Shown: positions 8,530 through 18,870, counted from the stretch's first letter. The stretch is DNA of 64,000 nucleotides from VXOI01 sp965197575 (GCA_965197575.1 OZ240214.1:3720001-3784000), one strand, 5' to 3'. The notes: generated from the letters alone by a model not told the origin. Numbers and translations are program-made.

Positions 8530-9471
8530 ATGAAAGTTGGATTCATCGGACTGGGCACCATGGGGGCCAGCATGGCCTACAACTGCCTGCAGGGCGGGAA
8601 CGAGATGGTCGTCCACGACATTCGCCGCGAGGCCGCCACCCGGCACCTCGAAGCGGGGGCGGTGTGGGCCGACTCGCCCCGGCAGGTGGCCGAGGCTTCG
8701 GAGATAGTCTTCACCTCGCTGCCCGGCCCTACTGAAGTGGAGGCGGTCGGGCTGGGCGAGGACGGCATTCTCGAGGGTCTCAGCGAGGGCAAGGTCTACT
8801 TCGACCTCAGCACCAGCACTCCGGGCCTGATCCGCCGGATTCACGAGCAGGCGGCGGCCCGGGGCATCCACGTGCTGGACGCTCCGGTCAGCGGAGGCCC
8901 GCGGGGGGCGCGCACCCGCAATCTGGCCATCTGGGTCGGCGGCGACAAGGAAGTCTTCGACCGCTGCAAGCCGGTGCTGGACAGCATCGGCGACAAGGCC
9001 TACTACGTCGGCCCCATAGGCTGCGGGGCCATCGCCAAGCTGGTGCATAACTGCACTGGCTACATCGTGCAGGCGGCGCTGGCCGAGGTGTTCACCATGG
9101 GAGTCAAGGCCGGGGTGGAGCCGCTGGCGCTGTGGCAGGCGGTTCGGAAGGGCGCGGTGGGGCGCCGGGGCCCGTTCGAGGGGATGGCCGAGCACTTGCT
9201 GCCCGGCAACTTCGACCCGCCCGACTTCGCCCTCCGCTTGGCCCGCAAGGACGTGGACCTGGCGGTCTCGGTAGGCCGCGAGTTCGACGTCCCCATGCGG
9301 TTGGCCCAGCTGACCCTGCAGGAAATGACCGAAGCCGTCAACCGCGGCTGGGGTGGACGCGACTCCCGCGTGGCCATGCTGCTCCAGGAAGAGCGGTCGG
9401 GCGTAGAAGTGCGCGTGGACGAAGACCTGCTGAACGCCCTGCTGGAGGAGGAACGGCAGGCGGGGGGTTAG
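8530..9471 (+). CDS. NAD(P)-dependent beta-hydroxyacid dehydrogenase (3-hydroxyisobutyrate dehydrogenase family)
   Basis: A 313-residue enzyme of the HIBADH/GLYR family, which oxidises beta-hydroxyacids or reduces semialdehydes. The Rossmann fingerprint is GFIGLGTMGASMA; the substrate-binding strand is DAPVSGGPRGA; the catalytic lysine region is GCGAIAKLVHNC. The ATG at 8530 follows AAGGGAGG, and that choice removes 49 upstream in-frame codons with no similarity. Divergent from hicAB, sharing a short intergenic region. The substrate is not determined. Confidence 0.88.
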   Translation: MKVGFIGLGTMGASMAYNCLQGGNEMVVHDIRREAATRHLEAGAVWADSPRQVAEASEIVFTSLPGPTEVEAVGLGEDGILEGLSEGKVYFDLSTSTPGLIRRIHEQAAARGIHVLDAPVSGGPRGARTRNLAIWVGGDKEVFDRCKPVLDSIGDKAYYVGPIGCGAIAKLVHNCTGYIVQAALAEVFTMGVKAGVEPLALWQAVRKGAVGRRGPFEGMAEHLLPGNFDPPDFALRLARKDVDLAVSVGREFDVPMRLAQLTLQEMTEAVNRGWGGRDSRVAMLLQEERSGVEVRVDEDLLNALLEEERQAGG

Positions 9472-9513
9472 GGGGATTGGGTGTTCTAAGCAACACCCTT
9501 TGGCGGTGTCCAT

Positions 9514-10011
9514 GTGGTGCAGCGACAAGACCATTGGCGAGCCGGAGAGGGGCCGCAACCGTTAGTCGAGCGAGCGGTTGCGGCTGAAAAGGGGTGGGGT
9601 GTGCTGCACCAACTACCTCCGTCCACCGAATTAGCCGATGCCTATGAAGCTGAATTGCATCTTGGCGAGCCGGACACAGAGCTGGAAAGAATGGGCAGCT
9701 TTTTCCTGCAAGCTCATCAGGAACATAACGGTGCAATCTTTATCAGGCTTTGGCATGGCGAGCGATTATTGCGGCGCGCACATATCGGCGGTGGGCATCA
9801 AGAGCCTGACCATGGCCCGTATTTTCCCGGGCCGCATATTCATTTTCCTACGACGGTGTTCAGGGTGATCGATAGCAGGAGAGCCGGGACGAGAGTATAC
9901 GATTGGAGTGTGCCTGAATCGATTTCATTGCGGGATGCCATCACGGGGTTTGCGGTGGAAATCAATCTCGTCGGTGAACCTGTCGAACGTAAGAGGCTGT
10001 CCGGAGGCTGA
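9514..10011 (+). CDS. DUF6978-like protein of unknown function
   Basis: A 165-residue open frame that runs into a DUF1828 gene two bases later. The segments HQEHNGAIFIRLWHGE, GPYFPGPHIHFP and GTRVYDW resemble the DUF6978 family that often precedes DUF1828; this is recognition by eye. The start is uncertain: GTG at 9514 has no clear Shine-Dalgarno sequence, whereas the GTG at 9601 follows AAAAGGGG and gives a 136-residue product. No catalytic motif is apparent. The tight pairing suggests a two-gene module. Confidence 0.5.
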   Translation: MVQRQDHWRAGEGPQPLVERAVAAEKGWGVLHQLPPSTELADAYEAELHLGEPDTELERMGSFFLQAHQEHNGAIFIRLWHGERLLRRAHIGGGHQEPDHGPYFPGPHIHFPTTVFRVIDSRRAGTRVYDWSVPESISLRDAITGFAVEINLVGEPVERKRLSGG

Positions 10012-10013
10012 CG

Positions 10014-10490
10014 ATGAATCCCGAGTACTTAAAAGCCGTGATCGACCGGCAATTCTCGGAGTGGATGGGAGTGTCGCCGCACAGAATGGTGACGGGCGAC
10101 GAAGTTTGTCGAGTGACTCTGCCGCTATTGGAGCCGAGTGGAGATGTCATCTGCGTTTACGTTACCGAGAGCGACGGACACACTGTCATCCACGATGGCG
10201 GACACATTTCGGGGTTGCTGTTTGAATCAAGGCGGAATGGGCCGACCAAACAGGACCGGGAGTTGGTACAGGGGCTGCTTTCCGATTCCGGTCTGAAAAA
10301 AGACCCCGAAACTGGGTTAGTCAACGTCGAAACTACTGAAGATGGACTGCGGTATTGGCTGATGGAGTTGGGCCGAGTAATTGCGTTAATCCCGGCATTG
10401 ATTCCGACTTCTTCTCCAGCTGGGGGTAGGGCAAATGCAACGCGAACAAAAGGAGTGACTGGGACAGAGAACCGGCGGCCAAGTTGTTAG
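10014..10490 (+). CDS. DUF1828 domain protein
   Basis: A 158-residue protein with the DUF1828 hallmark TVIHDGGHISGLLFE at its middle. The function of the family is unknown. The last 35 residues, from about PTSSPAGG on, look unlike protein of this family and may be read-through after a frameshift; another frame just downstream looks more protein-like. It begins at an ATG two bases after the stop of the DUF6978-like gene, so the two are probably co-translated. Confidence 0.6.
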   Translation: MNPEYLKAVIDRQFSEWMGVSPHRMVTGDEVCRVTLPLLEPSGDVICVYVTESDGHTVIHDGGHISGLLFESRRNGPTKQDRELVQGLLSDSGLKKDPETGLVNVETTEDGLRYWLMELGRVIALIPALIPTSSPAGGRANATRTKGVTGTENRRPSC

Positions 10491-10600
10491 CGGCCGCCGT
10501 AGAAAAGTCGGCATTAAGCAGCTATGCCTGGGATGACAAGGAAATGCAGAGCGAGTTTCTGACCCACGTAGGGCAGGATCTGGCGATTCCGATGGCTTAG
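10430..10600 (+). pseudogene. Possible 3' remnant of a degraded gene
   Basis: In a different frame from the DUF1828 gene, about 56 codons encode a sequence with natural composition (for example REPAAKLLAAAVEKSALSS and YAWDDKEMQSEFL), ending at a TAG at 10598. The frame opens at a stop and has no good start. It could be a broken gene's tail or the displaced C-terminus of the DUF1828 protein. I recognise no family. Confidence 0.3.
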
Positions 10601-10607
10601 GCCACCC

Positions 10608-12079
<1,472 letters not shown>

Positions 12080-12080
<1 letters not shown>

Positions 12081-13447
12081 CAGGCCACCTCCGCCAGCGC
12101 CCAGGTCAGGGCGTCGATCTCGTCCTTCGTGCTCATCTCGGTGACGCAGAGCAACAGGCCGTTGGGCCACCGGCCGCCGACGTCCAGTCCGCCCAGGATG
12201 TTCCGCTCCATCAGCTTCCGGTTTATCTCCGCCGCGGGTTGCGGGCACCGGACCACGAATTCCTGGAAGAAGGTTCCCGGTAACGGCAGGGAGTAACCGG
12301 GGAGGGCCGCGATTTGAGCGGCGGCGTAGTGGGCCTTGTGGTAGCACAGTTCGGCGACCTGCCGCAGCCCGCTCTTGCCCAAGGCGGCCAGGTAGATGGT
12401 CGAGGCCAGCGCGTACAGGGCCTCGTTGGTGCAGATGTTGGACGTGGCCCGCTCCCGGCGGATGTGCTGCTCGCGCGTTTGCAGCGTCAGCACGTAGCCC
12501 GCCTCGCCGTTGCGGTCGACGGTGCGCCCGGCTAGGCGGCTCGGCATCTGCCGGATGAATTCCTGCTTGGTGGCGAACAGCCCCAGATAGGGCCCGCCGA
12601 AGCTGGCCGGTATGCCTAGGGGCTGTCCTTCGCCGGTCACGATGTCGGCCCCGTAGTGGCCCGGCGGCTGGAACAGGCCCACCGCGATGGGGTCGCAGGA
12701 CACCACGCCGAGGGCGCCGTGAGCGTGGGCCGCGTCCATCAGGCCCGCCAAGTCTTCAATGTAGCCGAAGAAGTTGGGGTACTGCGCGACGATGCAGGCC
12801 GAGTCTCCGTCGATGGCGGGGGATTCCGGCGAAGTGGTGACAATCTCGATGTTCTGGGAGCGGCAGTAGGTGTGGATCACCTCGTTGTACACTGGGGACA
12901 CGGTGTCCAGCACGACCACCTTGTTGCGGCGGGTCACCCGGCAGGCCATGAGCGCCGCCTCGGCCAGGCTGGTCGCGCCGTCGTACATCCCGGCGTTGGC
13001 CACCTCCATGCCGAACAGGTTGCAGACTAGGGTCTGGAACTCATAGATGACTTGCAGAGTCCCTTGGCTGGCCTCGGCTTGGTATGGAGTATATGCGGTC
13101 AGGAACTCGCCGCGGGTGATCAGCGCCTTCACGATGGCCGGGATGAAGTGGTGATAGCACCCCGCGCCCAGAAACGACGGGCCGCTGCCCAGCGGGCGGT
13201 TGCGGGCGGCCAACGCTCCCAACTCGCGCTGGATTTCCAGCTCGGACAGGGGCGCGGGCAGGTCCAGAGCGGGGTTGCGGAACTCGGCCGGGATGTCGCT
13301 GAAAAGCTCGTCTATGGACCGGAGTCCCAGCGAGGCCAACATTCCGGCCTGCTCGTCGAGGGTGTTGGGAATGTAGTGGGACTGAAAGTGGCTGCCGTTC
13401 GCGCCGGTGGACTGTGGGATTCCTGGGGTTGTCTGGTGAGCGGTCAT
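12080..13447 (-). CDS. gcvPA: Glycine dehydrogenase (decarboxylating) subunit 1
   Basis: The N-terminal-type partner of the split P-protein, 455 residues. The start region (HYIPNTLDEQAGMLASLGL) matches P-protein N-termini, and YTPYQAEASQGTLQ and GPYLGLFA are conserved. It has lost the PLP lysine that GcvPB carries, as usual for subunit 1. The ATG at 13447 overlaps the gcvH stop by four bases. It works with GcvPB, GcvH and GcvT and a shared lipoamide dehydrogenase that is not in the window. Confidence 0.95.
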
Positions 13448-13836
13448 GATAACCCTGCGGTGTAGGCGTCGTATTCGCTGGCCGACATCAGGCCGTCGAT
13501 CTCGTCCACGTCGGTCACGGTCACGCGGACCAGCCACCCCGCGCCGAAGGGGTCCTCGTTGACCAGTTCGGGGTGCTGGGCAAGCTCTGGATTCACCTCG
13601 ATGACCTCGCCTTCGACCGGGGAGAACAGGTCGGAGACGGCCTTCACCGACTCGACCTCTCCCATCTTCCCCATGCGGGAAACGGTGTTGCCCACCTTGG
13701 GCAGCTCAAAGTAAACGATGTCCCCCAACTCCTCTTGGGCGTAGTCGGTAATGCCGACCAGCGCCCGCTTGCTCGCGGCGTCTTCGATCAATATCCACTC
13801 GTGTTCGCGGGTGTATTTCCTGTCGTCGGGACTCAA
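13444..13836 (-). CDS. gcvH: Glycine cleavage system H protein
   Basis: The small lipoyl carrier, 130 residues. The lipoylation lysine lies in GEVESVKAVSDLFSP, and YTREHEWI and GITDYAQEELGDIVY are classical H-protein segments. I place the start at a TTG (13836) preceded by AAGGAGG at 10 bases; this gives the normal length. The longer open frame runs through the end of gcvT in another frame and is not real. 16 bases separate it from gcvT. Confidence 0.93.
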   Translation of the reverse strand: MSPDDRKYTREHEWILIEDAASKRALVGITDYAQEELGDIVYFELPKVGNTVSRMGKMGEVESVKAVSDLFSPVEGEVIEVNPELAQHPELVNEDPFGAGWLVRVTVTDVDEIDGLMSASEYDAYTAGLS

Positions 13837-13852
13837 GGGGTTCCGGCCTCCT

Positions 13853-14956
13853 TCAAGAGGGTGAAACGGGGCGTTTGTAGAACGGAAGAGGCACGACTTC
13901 CACCGTCGCGGTGCGCCCTCGAATATCCAGGTCGAGCAACGTGCCCGGCTCGGCGTACCGCACAAAAACGTAGCCCATGCCAATGCTGGTGTCAAGCGTG
14001 GGCGAGTAGCTGCCGCTGGTGACGCTCCCCACGGTCACGCCTTCGCGCGACAGCGCGTAGCCCGCCCGGGGGGCCGACCGGCCGGGCAGTCGCAGCCCCA
14101 CCAGCGTTCGCTCCGCGCCCTCGTCGCGTTGGCGGAGCAGGACGTCGGAGCCGACGTATTCCTTGTCGAACCTGACGAAGCGTTGCAGCCCCGCTTCGAT
14201 GGGAGTCGTGTCCTCGTCGATCTCGTGGCCGTGCAGGGGTAGCCCGGCTTCCAGACGCAGAACGTCGCGGGCGCCAAGTCCGCAGGGCGCGGCCCCGGCT
14301 TCCGTCAGCGCGTTCCATAGGGCGGGGGCGGCATCGGCGGCGACCAGAATCTCGAAGCCATCCTCGCCGGTGTAGCCGGTATGCCCCACCAGCGCCGCCG
14401 TCCCGCCGATGCTCGTGTCGGCGAAAGCGAACGACCGCAGGCCCGACACCGGCGCGTCGCACAGCCGGTCGGCGATGGCCGCCGCCCCCGGCCCCTGCAC
14501 CGCGATGAGCGCGGTCCGGGTGGTGGCGTCGGTCATGGTGCAAAAGCCGCTGAACCGCCGGTCAATCAGCCCTTGCAGCCAGTCCACCACCGCCGGACGG
14601 TTGCCGGCGTTGGGGATGAGCAGGAAGAGGTCGTCGTCCAGCCGGTAAAAGATGGTGTCGTCGATGACGCCGCCCCGCTCGTTGCAAATCAGGCAGTAGC
14701 GCGCCCGCCCGACTGCCAGCTTGGACGCCCAGCCGGTCAGCGCCAGGTCCAGCAGCGTCTCCGCGTCCGGCCCGGAGAAGTACAGCCGCCCCATGTGCGA
14801 AACGTCGAAAATACCGGCGGCAGTGCGCACCGCGTTAACTTCAGCCAGAATACCGCCGGGGTACTGCACCGGCATATCCCACCCGCCAAAGGGCACCATC
14901 CGCCCGCCGAGGGCCAGGTGGTTATCGTATAGGGGAGTGCGGAGGTTGTCCGTTAT
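13853..14956 (-). CDS. gcvT: Glycine cleavage system T protein (aminomethyltransferase), apparent ATA start
   Basis: Transfers the methylene group from aminomethyl-GcvH to tetrahydrofolate, releasing ammonia. Conserved segments are MVPFGGWDMPVQYPGGI and FDVSHMGRLYFSGP. The first ATG (14899) would remove LRTPLYDNHLALGGR, a stretch conserved in this family. That stretch is encoded in frame upstream, but no ATG, GTG or TTG exists before it. The only well-placed start is an ATA at 14956, 7 bases after GGAGG and overlapping the upstream stop as ATAA. It gives 367 residues, a normal size. A sequence variant of ATG is the alternative. Confidence 0.9.
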   Translation of the reverse strand: MTDNLRTPLYDNHLALGGRMVPFGGWDMPVQYPGGILAEVNAVRTAAGIFDVSHMGRLYFSGPDAETLLDLALTGWASKLAVGRARYCLICNERGGVIDDTIFYRLDDDLFLLIPNAGNRPAVVDWLQGLIDRRFSGFCTMTDATTRTALIAVQGPGAAAIADRLCDAPVSGLRSFAFADTSIGGTAALVGHTGYTGEDGFEILVAADAAPALWNALTEAGAAPCGLGARDVLRLEAGLPLHGHEIDEDTTPIEAGLQRFVRFDKEYVGSDVLLRQRDEGAERTLVGLRLPGRSAPRAGYALSREGVTVGSVTSGSYSPTLDTSIGMGYVFVRYAEPGTLLDLDIRGRTATVEVVPLPFYKRPVSPS

Positions 14957-16062
14957 TGTTGCACCTCCAACTGCCTCGGGTCATATCCTACCAGTTCCAT
15001 GAAGCCTGCGCCGCTTAGGGGTAATCCGCCCTGCGTTCCCGAGGCTGTGACCGCGCCTTCCCAGTAGGCTGCTTTGACGAAGCGGCTGACGGCGAACTCC
15101 GCGTCTTTCAACACCGGCGTGGCTTCGAGGGTCAGGCCGAGCGGCGGGACTTCCAGCACCCAGCCGGAGGGGTAGGTGATGCCGGTGTCCGGGCTGGTCC
15201 AAGAGCCGATGGACTTGACGGAAACGTCGTTGCCGTCCAGGTAGACGACCTTGCCGTCGGTCCCGACGTAGGTGCCGTAGGTTGCGATTGGTTGGCGAGT
15301 GTCCGGGGCCCAGACGACGGCGGCCATCAGGTCTGCGCCGTCGTCGAGGTGAAGGCTCAGCCAGTCCCAGCCGGCGTCCCGGCCGGAAACGTCGCCCCAC
15401 TGGTGGTCCATCCAACTGACGCCGGTGACGGGCCGACGTTCGCCCCGACTCTCGACGAAGCCGGAGGAAGCCAGGCGCGTCCGGGAATAATAGTAGGTGT
15501 CGCCCATCGGACCGAGGCTGACCAGCCCGTTCCGGTCGTGCAACACCGGCGCCCGCTGGGAGACCGCCCGGAAGTCGAGGGTGATTCCGCCGAGGTCGAA
15601 CTGAAGGTCGTAGGCAGCCCCGTCGCCCCGCATCTCCCAGCCGCCGACCTCGACGGACACGCCAACGGCGTCGGCGGACACCGGAGCGAGCGTCGGCGTC
15701 TCGCCCGCGAAATGCTCGCCGCGGCTATGGTCGCCCAGGCTGGCGTGCATCAGGTGGGGAACGGCGTTGGCCGGGCCGGGCCCCTGGAAGGTCACGAAAT
15801 GGTAGCTGTACTCGCGGCCCGCGTCGTCGGTGAGCAGCCCGCTGAAGTACCACCACTCGACCAGCGCGGCATGGGGCGCTTCGTCCCGCGGGAGCAGCAC
15901 CAGCGGCGTGGGTGTGGAAGTAGGCGCGGGAGTCGGCGTTGGGACGGGCGTGGAGGTAGGCGCGGGCGTGGGGGTAGCGCCGGTGCAGGCCGTGGTTATG
16001 AGGAGCGCGGCGAAGAGGCCCAAGAGGGCGGCAGCGGGTTGTGCTATATTAGGGCGCGACAT
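14953..16062 (-). CDS. Lipocalin-like lipoprotein (CrtC/AttH-type fold)
   Basis: A 369-residue exported protein. It starts MSRPNIAQ, then a hydrophobic signal ending at ITTAC (lipobox-like, weak at -3), then a Thr/Pro-rich linker of about 30 residues. The body has VEWWYFSGLL and WMDHQWGD, both characteristic of the CrtC (carotenoid 1,2-hydratase)/AttH lipocalin-like superfamily. No carotenoid genes are nearby, so a hydratase role is not supported. It overlaps the presumed ATA start of gcvT by four bases and is divergent from the gene at 16084, 21 bases away. Confidence 0.72.
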   Translation of the reverse strand: MSRPNIAQPAAALLGLFAALLITTACTGATPTPAPTSTPVPTPTPAPTSTPTPLVLLPRDEAPHAALVEWWYFSGLLTDDAGREYSYHFVTFQGPGPANAVPHLMHASLGDHSRGEHFAGETPTLAPVSADAVGVSVEVGGWEMRGDGAAYDLQFDLGGITLDFRAVSQRAPVLHDRNGLVSLGPMGDTYYYSRTRLASSGFVESRGERRPVTGVSWMDHQWGDVSGRDAGWDWLSLHLDDGADLMAAVVWAPDTRQPIATYGTYVGTDGKVVYLDGNDVSVKSIGSWTSPDTGITYPSGWVLEVPPLGLTLEATPVLKDAEFAVSRFVKAAYWEGAVTASGTQGGLPLSGAGFMELVGYDPRQLEVQQ

Positions 16063-16083
16063 TTGGACAAGGAGTCGACCGCT

Positions 16084-16497
16084 GTGGCCGCTTTCACACA
16101 GGAAGAGATTGGTTCCTTTTTGGACGAGCCTCGGATTGGCCATTTAGTGACGGTGCGCGCGGCGGGTACGCCTCACGTGGCCCCGGTCTGGTTCCTTCGG
16201 GACGACGGCCGAGTTTGGGTGATCGCCGACACGCAGGCGGTCAAGATTCGCAACATCAGAAACAACCCCGCCGTGGCCCTGTCGGTGGCCACCCCGGAGC
16301 GGCCCTTCGCCTACGTGATCGTTGAGGGGCAGGCATCGGTGACGAGCGCCGGTCTGGAGTCGATGGTGAAAAGGCTTTGCGTGAAGTACGACGGCCCGGA
16401 GCGCGGCCCGGCCTACGCCGAGGAATTGCTGGCCGCGTCGCGATTGGTCCTCATCGACATACAGGTCGAGCGCATCATGTCCTGGGTGGAGGACTAG
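16084..16497 (+). CDS. PPOX-class F420- or FMN-dependent oxidoreductase
   Basis: A 137-residue split-barrel protein. The N-terminal FLDEPRIGHLVTVRAAGTP and APVWFLRDDGRVWVIADTQAVKIRNI match small PPOX-class enzymes; the second segment fits the nucleotide-binding strand. The GTG at 16084 has AAGGAG nine bases upstream, so it is preferred over the long open frame. Typical length is 130-150. The cofactor is unknown. The promoter must lie inside the divergent lipocalin-like gene. Confidence 0.8.
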   Translation: MAAFTQEEIGSFLDEPRIGHLVTVRAAGTPHVAPVWFLRDDGRVWVIADTQAVKIRNIRNNPAVALSVATPERPFAYVIVEGQASVTSAGLESMVKRLCVKYDGPERGPAYAEELLAASRLVLIDIQVERIMSWVED

Positions 16498-16523
16498 GCG
16501 CAGGCGGCGGTTGAACGACAAGG

Positions 16524-16757
16524 CTATTCCAGCGAGTTCCATTCCTCCGCGGTAATCTCGTGTCCGATTCGTCTTGATACTTGCCGCAACATATACCGTA
16601 GCTGAGTGATGGGATATTCACTGTTCGATGGGATGGTCAGACGGCGTCCTTGATAGACCATGTACTGGTGCCGCCTGCCGGGGAATGGCCCGTCGAACCC
16701 CAATATTCTGAGACACCGGATGAAATCCCGACGGCTACAGGGATTCCACCGGTTCAC
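16524..16757 (-). CDS. hicA: HicA-type toxin, second module
   Basis: A 77-residue protein of the HicA/YcfA kind: SRRDFIRCLRILGFDGPFPG, then RRHQYMVYQGRRLTIPSNSEYP, where His in RRHQYMVY is the probable catalytic residue, then LRYMLRQVSRRIG. Its start lies 23 bases inside the end of the hicB gene, so both are co-translated. Here the antitoxin gene is first (hicB-hicA), the reverse of the module at 8.3 kb. A/T content is higher than in the neighbours. Confidence 0.7.
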   Translation of the reverse strand: MNRWNPCSRRDFIRCLRILGFDGPFPGRRHQYMVYQGRRLTIPSNSEYPITQLRYMLRQVSRRIGHEITAEEWNSLE

Positions 16758-17013
16758 ACACTGGCTCCAAGCTCAGGTTCAGGTCAATCCCGGCAATCAC
16801 CGGGAGGTCATGGCCGTGCCTGATGCCCACCAGAGTCCAGTCCTCCAGCGTAGCCCTCAATTCTTCTTGGCATTCGAGCTCAGTTGCCCCAAAGGCGAAT
16901 AGCCCTTCGCAAGGAGGGATGTGTCCGGCTAAAGTCCCATCTTCCATTTCCTCGTAGACTGCCAAGCCCATCGCCTCTTCAAAATAGTCCGTAAAGATGA
17001 ATTTACCCTTCAC
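16735..17013 (-). CDS. hicB: HicB-type antitoxin, second module
   Basis: A 92-residue HicB-fold protein without a helix-turn-helix tail. Conserved features are DYFEEAMGLAVYEEMEDGTLAGHIPPCEGLFAFG, the helix ECQEELRATLEDW, and the end LPVIAGIDLN. The start is a GTG at 17013 with GGAGG 10 bases upstream. It pairs with the HicA-like gene that overlaps its 3' end. Without a DNA-binding tail it may regulate poorly by itself. Confidence 0.78.
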   Translation of the reverse strand: MKGKFIFTDYFEEAMGLAVYEEMEDGTLAGHIPPCEGLFAFGATELECQEELRATLEDWTLVGIRHGHDLPVIAGIDLNLSLEPVCEPVESL

Positions 17014-17064
17014 CGATAAACCGCCTCCGATCTCCTTCGTTGCGGTGTGAGCAGTGGTCGTTTA

Positions 17065-17760
17065 CTATGCCGACCGAGGCGGCAGCACCGACTCTATCCA
17101 AGGCACGAGGTCTCCCAGCAACTCTCCGCTGATTTCGTGCCCCATGTCGTAGACGTGGAACTTCGGGCTGTAGCCGGCCGCTTCCAGGTAGTCCTTGGCG
17201 GCGTAGGCGGTGGACTCGGCGATCATCTGGTCGTACCGGCCGTGGGCTACGAAAACCGGCTGACTTCGTTTTGAATCAACGGCGGCGGGCAGACGGTGGT
17301 CCAGTTCGTCGGACCCCGGCAGCGTTGCGCTCAGGGCGGCCAGCCCGGCGAACACATCGGCCCGGCCCAGCCCGCAACGGTAGGTCATACCGCCGCCCTG
17401 AGAGAAACCCAACAGCAGACTACGTCCGGGCTCGACGTTGTATTTCCCGGTCACTTCTTGGAAGAAGTCGCCCAACAACTTCTCGGAGTTTGCAACCTCT
17501 TCCGGCGTCGAACCGCCCCGGGGCGTCATCCAACCGAACCCGGCGTGACCCAAGCCCAGGTTGAACGGGATGGGCGCGTTGGGGCAGGCGTAGACGTAGC
17601 CCGTGGGGTTGATGGCGGGCGCGAGCCCGGCCAGGTCGTGCATATTCGCGCCGAAACCGTGGAGCATGATGATCATGGGGTACGATGCGTCGGCATCGTA
17701 GCCGTCGGGCAGCACGGTCAGGTATTTCAGCCCCGGTCCTTCGTGTATCTCGCCTTGCAT
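17065..17760 (-). CDS. Alpha/beta hydrolase (phospholipase/carboxylesterase type)
   Basis: A 231-residue cytoplasmic esterase-like enzyme of the dienelactone hydrolase/carboxylesterase group. The oxyanion segment is MIIMLHGFGAN, the nucleophile elbow GFSQGGG, the acid probably Asp in HGRYDQMI and the base His in YDMGHEIS. No signal peptide. The substrate is not determined. It follows the nitrile-hydratase-type genes on the same strand after 129 bases, but a functional link is only a guess. Confidence 0.82.
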   Translation of the reverse strand: MQGEIHEGPGLKYLTVLPDGYDADASYPMIIMLHGFGANMHDLAGLAPAINPTGYVYACPNAPIPFNLGLGHAGFGWMTPRGGSTPEEVANSEKLLGDFFQEVTGKYNVEPGRSLLLGFSQGGGMTYRCGLGRADVFAGLAALSATLPGSDELDHRLPAAVDSKRSQPVFVAHGRYDQMIAESTAYAAKDYLEAAGYSPKFHVYDMGHEISGELLGDLVPWIESVLPPRSA

Positions 17761-17889
17761 GGACTCCCCTTATGTCGCCTGTCGAAGCGTTCCGGCTCTC
17801 ATCCTAGCACCAAGCCGACTGGCGTACAATTTCGCCGCGGCCCGAGCAACTCCTTTGGTCTCTGTGCGCTCTGTGTTGAAAACGTCCGG

Positions 17890-18534
17890 TTAGTTGTCCG
17901 CCGCGACCAGCCTCGGCGCTAGGGGATGCGAAACGCCGATCATGGAGTCGCGGGTAACCAGCCCGGCCAACTCGTCCTCGGTCATCCCGTCGGTGCCGGC
18001 CGGGCGTTGGGGCAGCACCAGGTAGCGCAGGTCGGCGGTGCTGTCCAGCACGACCACCTCGGCGTCCCAAGCGACTTCCGTACCGAACTCCCGCATCACC
18101 CCGCGTGGGTCGCTGACCGCCCGCGAGCGGTAGGCGAAGCTCTTGTACCAGTCGGGCGGACGGCCCAGCAGCGCGCGGGGATAGCAGGAGCACAGCGTGC
18201 ATACGACCAAATGGTGGACCCGGTCCGTGTTCTCGAACACCCCCAGCTTGGGTGTCGGGTCGGGCAGTCGATAGCCCATTTCGTCCAGCGCCGTCTCCGG
18301 GTCGGACAGCAACCGCTCCTTGAACGCTGGGTCGGCCCAAGCCCGCGCTACCACTCTCGCGCCGTCGGCGGGCGAGTGCGACTCCACGGCATCGACGTTC
18401 TGCTGCACTTCGGCGCTGGTCAGAATCCCCTTCTCGGCCAGCACCGCCTCCATCGCCCGCACCCGCAAGGCATAGTAACCCAGCTCCTCCGCGTCCATTC
18501 CGGGGTGAGTGTGGTCGCCGTGGTCTTCGCTCAT
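17890..18534 (-). CDS. Nitrile hydratase alpha subunit-like (cobalt-type claw), or thiocyanate hydrolase gamma
   Basis: The metal-binding subunit, 214 residues. The claw motif VCTLCSC, whose middle and last cysteines are oxidised in characterised enzymes, has Thr after the first Cys, which marks the cobalt form. GDHTHPGMDAEELGYYALRVRAME is a typical alpha N-terminus. An earlier ATG (18546) overlaps the Shine-Dalgarno GGAGAG, so the ATG at 18534, five bases after it, is preferred. Because the beta subunit is split in two genes as in thiocyanate hydrolase, the substrate may be a nitrile or thiocyanate. No metallochaperone or amidase gene is nearby. Confidence 0.85.
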   Translation of the reverse strand: MSEDHGDHTHPGMDAEELGYYALRVRAMEAVLAEKGILTSAEVQQNVDAVESHSPADGARVVARAWADPAFKERLLSDPETALDEMGYRLPDPTPKLGVFENTDRVHHLVVCTLCSCYPRALLGRPPDWYKSFAYRSRAVSDPRGVMREFGTEVAWDAEVVVLDSTADLRYLVLPQRPAGTDGMTEDELAGLVTRDSMIGVSHPLAPRLVAADN

Positions 18535-18568
18535 GGTTCTCTCCATTCTGCATCCGGCCTTTCCAAGC

Positions 18569-18868
18569 CTATGAGGACTGCTCCAGCCAGTGCTCGTAGA
18601 TGTCGATCAGCAGGCGGTCCGACGCCGGGCCAGGATAGCCGCTCCACAGATCGGTCTGGGCGAACTCCACCCGGTAGAGGGGGACGTAGGGCAGGCCGTC
18701 GCCGCCGTGGGCCAGCGACTCGGGGTCTGGGAACACGCCGCAAAGGGCCGCAACCCGGCCGGTGCGTCCCTGCACGTAGACCGGGGTGCGGTAGTGCGTC
18801 GGCGGGTTGCCGGTGTGCACCGTTACCGGGTCGCCCGTTTGGAAAGCAGCCTGCGTCGAAGCTGACAT
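18569..18868 (-). CDS. Nitrile hydratase beta subunit, C-terminal half as a separate protein
   Basis: A 99-residue SH3-like domain corresponding to the C-terminal half of nitrile hydratase beta: FQTGDPVTV at the start, then HYRTPVYVQGRTGRV, then LYRVEFAQTDLWSGY. In ordinary nitrile hydratase this is joined to the helical N-terminal half. Here it is its own gene, two bases after the stop of that half. Thiocyanate hydrolase is the characterised precedent for such a split. Confidence 0.82.
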   Translation of the reverse strand: MSASTQAAFQTGDPVTVHTGNPPTHYRTPVYVQGRTGRVAALCGVFPDPESLAHGGDGLPYVPLYRVEFAQTDLWSGYPGPASDRLLIDIYEHWLEQSS

Positions 18869-18870
18869 GG

